From positions 14,402,001 to 14,466,000 of the forward strand of contig NC_061453.1 of assembly GCF_022581195.2 (NCBI RefSeq): a stretch of 64,000 bases of DNA, read 5' to 3'. Origin of the DNA: Helicoverpa zea. Lineage: Eukaryota; Arthropoda; Insecta; Lepidoptera; Noctuidae. Position 1 is the stretch's first letter; the number at the start of each line of letters is the position of its first letter. Position numbers and translations under genes: made by a program. The notes beneath the pieces are model-generated. The model had not been told where the DNA came from and ran no database searches. It saw nothing but the letters and a program-made list of their open reading frames with translations. Of this stretch, positions 58,600-64,000 are shown in pieces.

Positions 58600-59145
58600 A
58601 TAAGGGGAGTTCATAACGGGAGTATATAAAGAAAATCCATAAGGGGAGAACATAATAGAACTACAAAAGGGGGAGTACATAATAAAGAATATAAGGAAGT
58701 ACATAAGGAGAGTACATAAGGAGAGTACATAAAGGGACTACATAAGAGGAGTATATAAAGGGAGTACCAACGTTAGGGGAGTAGACAGAAGTACATAAGG
58801 GGAGTACATAAAAATAATATAAGGAAGAACATAAGGGGAGTACATAAGGAAGCATATAAGGAAGTACATAAGGGGAGTGCATACGGTAGTTCGTAAGGGG
58901 AGCACATAAGGAAATATATAAGGAAGAAGATAAGGGGAGTATATAAGGAAGTAAACAAGCTGAGTACCTATATACGGAAGTACATAAGGTAAGTACATTA
59001 GATAAGTACATAAGGGGAGTAAATAAGGAGAGAACATAAGGGGGGAACATAAAGAAGTACATAAGAAATATATACGGAAGTACATAAGAGGAGTACATAA
59101 GGGGGGTACATAAGGAGAGTAATTAAGGGGAGTACATAAGGAGAA
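58600..59145. repeat. Minisatellite, 13-bp unit
   Basis: About 40 imperfect units of GGGGAGTACATAA / GAGAGTACATAAG, with 12- to 15-bp variants, purine-rich on the plus strand. Because 13 is not a multiple of three and the minus-strand unit has no stop codon, overlapping long frames open in all three minus frames (Tyr/Leu/Pro/Ser-rich). These are not taken as genes. Confidence 0.9.
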
Positions 59146-60463
59146 TATTTTTAAAGTTGATAGGAATAGAATAGATTTTGATGACGTGAATTCTTGTCTT
59201 TCATTAGTAACGCATTGGTTTACAGCCAATCATTTAGTTTTGAATGCGAAGAAAACTAAATGTATTTAAAGCCCATGTTTTTTCTCAGTCTTAATTACAT
59301 TCGTACTCTTCATTAAACTCAGTTCATGAGTTTTGGCGTAGAAGTTCTATAGAAAGACAGTTTTAATTTTCTCAGTTAAATTTTATGTTTAACAAAGTCA
59401 ACAATTAAAACATTTACAAAAAAGAAAACATTTGTGACTAACAGTCCCAAAATAGCACTAAATATATAGCTGTCCTATGAGGCATACATACATGTTTCTG
59501 CAAATTTTCCACCTCTGAGTAAAATTGTCGGGCGATACAAAATTCAATAACCATGCTCCCTAAGCAAAGAAAGTCTCGTTTCCGATATTTTAAAAGGATA
59601 TGTTTGCGAAGACTTTTCCTCGGTGAATTTTTATTTCTTCTAACAATACGAATGTTACGTTCGGTAACAATGGCGGGCGGTATTCAATGTGATTATGTCA
59701 TTTATTTCATACTGTTGAGTGTTTTTGGTAGTTATTGGATAAGTTATTTTATCGCTAGTTCATTGTTAAAAATCCTTACTAATATTAATTACAATTGTGA
59801 ATATAACTGATTTTCTGTCGCGCTTTTATGACCAATTCATTGAATTTAAATGTTAGGACCTAGCTACTTTTTATCCGAATATGGAAAATAGTTCCTTTGG
59901 TACACCACAAGGAACAGCTACTTTTAAATAAAAATTACATTTATATTCTGTTCTATTTGAAAATGTTTTTGAATCTAGCTAGTTACTATTGAAATGGTCG
60001 TCTGCATTGCTGTTAATTACTTTCGTCAAAAGAATTTCAAACATAGAGGAGACTGCATTCCGAGGCTTATTAAATGTGGTGCTCAGTTAGCTGTAATTTG
60101 TACTGTATTCGTTTTAATTAGTCATAAGTTTTATGTTATATTTCTAAAATATTTTATACTCAGAATACTGCTAGGAAACTTATTTTAAAGAAGATATTAT
60201 GAATAAACCATTTCTCTTAGAAAGGATATTAAGTTGGTATGTCTACTAAAAACGCAGAAGGAAACATAGTTTATATAATAAATAGCAACAATGCAGTTTT
60301 TCGAGATTAATATTTTATATTATGTATGAAAATGTAATAAATAGCAAACAATATCTAAAATGTGTAGTCAACTGCTTAAATTCGAGTCTGATGTAGCGGC
60401 AATTTAGACTGGAAATTAGATCAGTCTGGGTCTAGCTCGGGCCAGTTCCCACTTGAAAGTTCC
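59146..60463. other. Noncoding DNA, nothing supported
   Basis: Two plus-strand frames (59553-59810, 85 codons; 59994-60188, 64 codons) have hydrophobic stretches but no family resemblance. Not called. Confidence 0.4.
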
Positions 60464-60476
60464 GTCTCCTAGCAAC
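60464..60476 (+). promoter_or_regulatory. RFX X-box-like motif
   Basis: GTCTCCTAGCAAC fits the RYYNYY-N(1-3)-RRNRAC pattern bound by RFX factors upstream of ciliary genes. It is a single motif match without gene context. Confidence 0.3.
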
Positions 60477-60877
60477 CGAAGGTTTGCCAGAGATACTAAT
60501 GTGTTTCTAATTTCTTCTGGTTGCACAGTTTGAATGCAGTTTTTGAAAGTTTTGGCACTTTGAATATGAATGGAGCTCTGGTTTGGAATTCTGGGCGAAT
60601 AAAAATGGGAATAATTTAGTTTTATCGGGTTGAGGATTAGTTTAACGTTATATTTTTAGTAGTTCGATAAGTTTATAGGTAGATACTAAACTAAATACTA
60701 ATCCAATGACCTTATTTAAAAATACGATAAATAAAAAGTATGTGAAAGTGATAGCTACATAATTATTCGAACAAATGACTGAGCAATGTTTCTAAATCAC
60801 AATGTTCATTGGTTTTATTAACCAAACAAATATCTATAGGTAATATGATTGTGATACATTAGAGAGAGAACCAGTAC

Positions 60878-61117
60878 CTCCAGAAGATCTATCTTATCAG
60901 TCATAAGTAGCCACAATATTGGTTCCCAGCCTAGTTTTTGCAATCCATCTTCAATGTCATCTTGACCTGACGCCTGGCTTCCACCAAATGCCGGTGGCAC
61001 AGACGCGACAGTGTTAAGCGGTGAACTTGGCGCAACTCGGACTTGCCAACCGCTTACTTCGTTTATTAGTTTCGCGGGCCGACAGCGGACTGACAATGTG
61101 TTGGCTTGTTGTTTCAT
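60878..61117 (-). CDS. Candidate first coding exon, unknown protein
   Basis: An ATG in good insect start context (AAAATAACAATGAAA) opens an 80-codon frame. It stops exactly at a splice-donor-like site (CTGGAG|GTACTG) in phase 0. The peptide begins MKQQANTLSVRCRPAK, passes through GWQVRVAPSSP, PPAFGGSQASGQDD and ends EPILWLLMTDKIDLLE. I do not recognise the family. Base composition is GC-richer than the flanks, as expected of an exon. If the donor is not used, the frame reads on to a stop at 60818. No downstream exon was identified. It lies 264 bp from the next candidate exon on the opposite strand, so a shared divergent promoter is possible. Confidence 0.35.
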
Positions 61118-61381
61118 TGTTATTTTGTTTACTTAGATGACTTGCTTTTATGAATGTTATTTTTTAAATAAACTTTTGTTAGATCGGTACTATATAACTA
61201 TAAATATAACTTGTTATATTTTTGTCTCAAGGATCAACCGATAGCGTGATGTTTCTTTCTTGGACTACCAACGTGGTCATCCGAAAACGAGTTTTTGACT
61301 GCCCAGAGTAAAGAGTTTTAATGTTAACAGAATTTTTCAGTTTCAAGTTATATTTTGTCATCATAATTTCTGAGGTTTCTT

Positions 61382-61664
61382 TTGCATAATGTATGGTTGT
61401 GCTTAGACACTAATCAGAAAAAACCCCTTTCGATCAAGCAATTAAAACTACGTACTTCACAGTCGGTCACACGTCTCCATGAATCTATGGCTGCAGTGGC
61501 ACGCGACGGCATAACTTACAAGTTATGGGACGTCGGTGACAAGTGTCGCGAGATTTATGTCGACACTCGCCGCCGCTCACGATACTTCATTAGTGGTTAC
61601 GCTCCAAGCTCCAATACACAGATTGCGTTTACAGTTTTTTGGGAAAATTATTATTTTACTTTAG
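61382..61664 (+). CDS. Candidate coding exon, weakly Tudor-like
   Basis: An open frame ends at a textbook donor (TTTAG|GTGAGTATT) in phase 1. It may begin at the ATG in MAAVARDGITYKLWD (about residue 36 of the frame), or be an internal exon entered from an acceptor such as TTTTTCAG at 61340 or GTGCTTAG further on. The segment LWDVGDKCREIYVD, RYFISGYAP, IAFTVFWENYYF has the order expected of a Tudor strand pattern (WxVGDxC, then a hydrophobic strand, then VxFxxYxN-like). By eye this is only a weak resemblance. The true start and neighbouring exons are unknown. Composition and the donor support an exon; the family call is speculative. Confidence 0.35.
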
Positions 61665-61726
61665 GTGAGTATTATGTGTCATGTTTATTATGTGCTGAAT
61701 TAATGTTGAAATGTAGCGGTTTCTGA

Positions 61727-62688
61727 AATATAGCAGGGGTTTTCATATGTATTTAATTCACACGGTGAAAGTTTAACTATAGTCAGCTGTGACTATTGTC
61801 AAAATATTGGACAGAATTAAGCAAACTATAGATAAGAAACCTGATCAATGATGTAATGTATTCAACCGTCTTATGAAGAATTATTAAACGCCTACCACTA
61901 ACATTTTGAAGCTAATACGATATTGTTTAATATTTTTCAAATTAATTAATTTTGTATAATTGCTCAACTGGATCCAAGTGAATACGATGCTGCATAATTT
62001 TGGTAAATTTTTGATATATTACCTTAAAGCCATTGATAATTTAATTTCGAGCCAGTAATTTACGCGAAGCACTCACAATTTTGCAGACTAATTGTATAAT
62101 AGCCATTAACAAAACGCCTAGTCATTTGCATAATTAAGCCGTTTTGTGAAAGTCTAGATAACTTGAAGGTTGAATTCTTTCGCGAACTAATTAGAGTTAA
62201 TTTTTATTTTTGTTTTGTTTACATAGAACTTATCTAGCAATCTACAACGTTCTTCTGTAAACAAGTACCTAACTGGACAGTTTATTGTACTTGTACTTCT
62301 TTTGTTTTTGCTTTCAGTGTATAAATACGAGATGCAATATAGCAGAAAACCAGACATAATACAATTAACAAAATCGTACAGTTAACACCAACATTAAAGC
62401 CTTTCCATCGACGTATAAAGATCCTCACATGGGTAGATAATGTGTTTTTCCATTACGCTCGGTACGTTCCTAACAAAACACACAATGGTTTGGCCCAGCA
62501 TTCAGCCGCGTCCGGCCAATGAGCGCGGACCTTTTCATATGTAACGCGAAGACGGGGTGTATTGAGAACGAGCCTGGCCCCGTAGATAGTTGGAATATAT
62601 TTAAATAAGCGAGAACAGCCTGAATATTGAAGGTGTGGGCCACTAAAATTGCGCTTTTGGGTTGTTTTCTTAGGAACCTTCATTATAA
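61727..62688. other. Noncoding DNA with a promoter-like patch
   Basis: 62500-62535 contains CGTCCGGCCAATGAGCGCGG, a CCAAT-type word in a CpG-rich setting, but no clear start site. The 76-codon minus frame over it has no motif. Otherwise AT-rich. Confidence 0.35.
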
Positions 62689-62748
62689 TTGTGAAGTATT
62701 GCGATAACGCCGTTTAGAAATATAAACAGCGTCATCGCAATACTTCAC
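62689..62748. repeat. Near-perfect hairpin, about 25-bp stem
   Basis: TGTGAAGTATTGCGATAACG pairs with the segment ending ATCGCAATACTTCACA. There is one internal mismatch region (AA versus TC), then CGC/GCG and GTTT/AAAC, closing on AGAAATAT. Confidence 0.85.
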
Positions 62749-63351
62749 ACAATATTTATGAAAGTAGTTTCAGGACCGCAAGTATAATAATTTAATTTTG
62801 CTTTCAATGTTGATAAGCATGGAAATAGAAAACAAAACAATTTAATAAATTACATAAGAAACCCAGTTATTTCAACATAACATTCTAATCACGAAAAGAT
62901 TAAACATTTTTCACATCGAACTTTTTAATGTGTGTTTCTAAATAATAAGTACGAGTGTGACAAACTTACTATTAATACTACTCATTAATTTAAGAAATAC
63001 TCATTTCTTTATATTACTTACCTATTCCAAAAGCGTCATCTTAAGGCCCCGCGTTTGCATATTTATAGGCATCGGAATAGCGATGAGACGACCTCCAAGA
63101 GATTGCAGCCCCATTCACTCAGTAGCCGCTGCCGATGCGCTTCATTGCATTTGTTAGCCTGTGTAACTTACGGCTACCAGCCACAATACCCGCCTCTAAC
63201 GAATGGATATCTTCTGAATTGTAGATTGGGACTTATATTTACATGGAGTCTAAATGAGAATTTCACAAATGTGGTGTAAATGTTTTATTTTGTCAAAGAT
63301 CTGTTTCTTTAAAACTCTTGCTTCATTTAGTTCGAATCACTTCTTTATTCA
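62749..63351. other. Noncoding DNA with a GC-richer island
   Basis: 63040-63200 (AAGGCCCCGCGTTTGCATAT, AGTAGCCGCTGCCGATGCGC) could be a conserved element. Overlapping frames lack motifs. Confidence 0.35.
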
Positions 63352-63460
63352 AAGTTATGAATCTGCCGATATGCGTTGGGCAAGTGTGGTGACATATTTT
63401 ATTCCTTCTCTATAGGAAGAAGCCCACCCACGCCCAGTAGTGCGACAGAAAAGGACTGGT
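63352..63460 (+). mobile_element. SINE tail fragment, diverged
   Basis: GAATCTGCCGATATGCGTTG, GGCAAGTGTGGTGACATATT, AAGCCCACCCACGCCCAGTA and GTGCGACAGAAAAGGACTGG follow the tail of the 1808-2108 SINE (CGCATTGAGCAAGCGTGGCG..., CCCAGCAGTGGGACG...). No tRNA head. Confidence 0.65.
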
Positions 63461-64000
63461 GATTCTTAATTAAGTTTCCTTTCATGACAGTAAGTTTTGT
63501 TACTCCTATGTGATTCTTTTCTGTCATTGCTCTCTCTGACAAATAATAAAATTCTTAAGACACTATTTTTATCATAAAAGACAAACATTGGACCAAACAT
63601 GGCTCAAACCATTAGTCACAACCCATGACTAAATCCCCCACTTCAGCTGCATTACGACATTCGTGTCTTCAAAAACGAAGACGCAAGAATCGAGTGTCCC
63701 AATGTAAAATAAACGCGCTATGATTTATACAGCCGCAAGGAAGCCAGGCATTGGCCATCAGCCAACTCACTAACTGCTCCCAAACACGAGATTTAGCTAT
63801 TTGAACGGCAACACATTAACGCTAAGTTTGGCGGTTGGTGAAAGTATCGTGTATGGATTTTATTGGGTTAAGCTCTGATTGCGACGGCAATGCCGTGAGG
63901 CTTAAACTTGGACTGTTTGTGAAGTTTAAAGCCTTCGGTATAAATGGGGAAGTTGAAGAGACTTATGGTATTTGGTTTGAAGATAGACAAATATATAGAT
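63461..64000. other. Noncoding DNA, nothing recognised
   Basis: No open frame above 60 codons, motif or repeat boundary seen. Confidence 0.45.

Noticed and set aside
58661..59229. Three overlapping minus-strand frames of 61-163 codons rich in Tyr, Leu, Pro and Ser
   Set aside because: They translate the 13-bp minisatellite in all frames at once, so openness is due to the repeat and not to coding.

Overview
The window looks like AT-rich nuclear DNA of a moth or butterfly. The evidence is the repeat content: tRNA-derived SINEs with two body types, the dispersed repeat bounded by CCGGCCAAGTGCGAG and AGGGTTCCG, fold-back and TIR MITEs, TTAGG-type telomeric words, and a BEL/Pao LTR retrotransposon. 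These family attributions come from memory of lepidopteran genomes; no search was possible. No bacterial or viral gene layout is present, and I recognise no complete host gene. It is a gene desert or a large intron or intergenic region packed with nested transposable elements.

Layout. 1-6.1 kb: AT-rich DNA with two copies of one small MITE (1.2 and 4.0 kb) and a SINE (1.8 kb). 6.1-9.4 kb: a 0.58-kb TIR element, then a small MITE split by a 2.4-kb repeat that carries a fold-back core. 9.4-14.3 kb: mostly unique DNA with GC-richer islands. 14.3-16.0 kb: a 0.92-kb TIR element beside a fold-back MITE with GC-rich hairpins. 19.5-21.8 kb: a nested composite of inverted repeats. 23.0-23.9 kb: a TTA-flanked Harbinger-type MITE and two perfect hairpins. 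25-33.5 kb: SINE pieces and other dispersed repeats. 34.4-36.1 kb: a TIR element that keeps what looks like the first coding exon of a transposon protein, followed by a triplicated splice-donor segment and a second nested repeat. 36.7 kb: the uninterrupted counterpart of the MITE split at 6.9 kb. 37.6-39.0 kb: a large fold-back element. 40.4 kb: a full-length SINE.

The dominant feature is a 7,048-bp BEL/Pao retrotransposon at 41,440-48,487 on the minus strand. Its 1,240-bp LTRs look identical and it has a perfect 5-bp target duplication (TATTA). Its single 1,417-codon ORF encodes Gag, aspartic protease and a full integrase. Reverse transcriptase and nearly all of RNase H are missing through an in-frame deletion. 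It therefore looks like a young non-autonomous element that probably moved using another element's reverse transcriptase.

Right of it, 48.5-64 kb holds SINE fragments (one with an 18-bp target duplication), a second end of the 14.3-kb TIR element, a 13-bp-unit minisatellite, conserved-looking islands with homeodomain-type words, and two tentative coding exons facing away from each other near 61 kb. One of the two has a weakly Tudor-like stretch. These exons are the only candidates for host coding sequence and both are uncertain.
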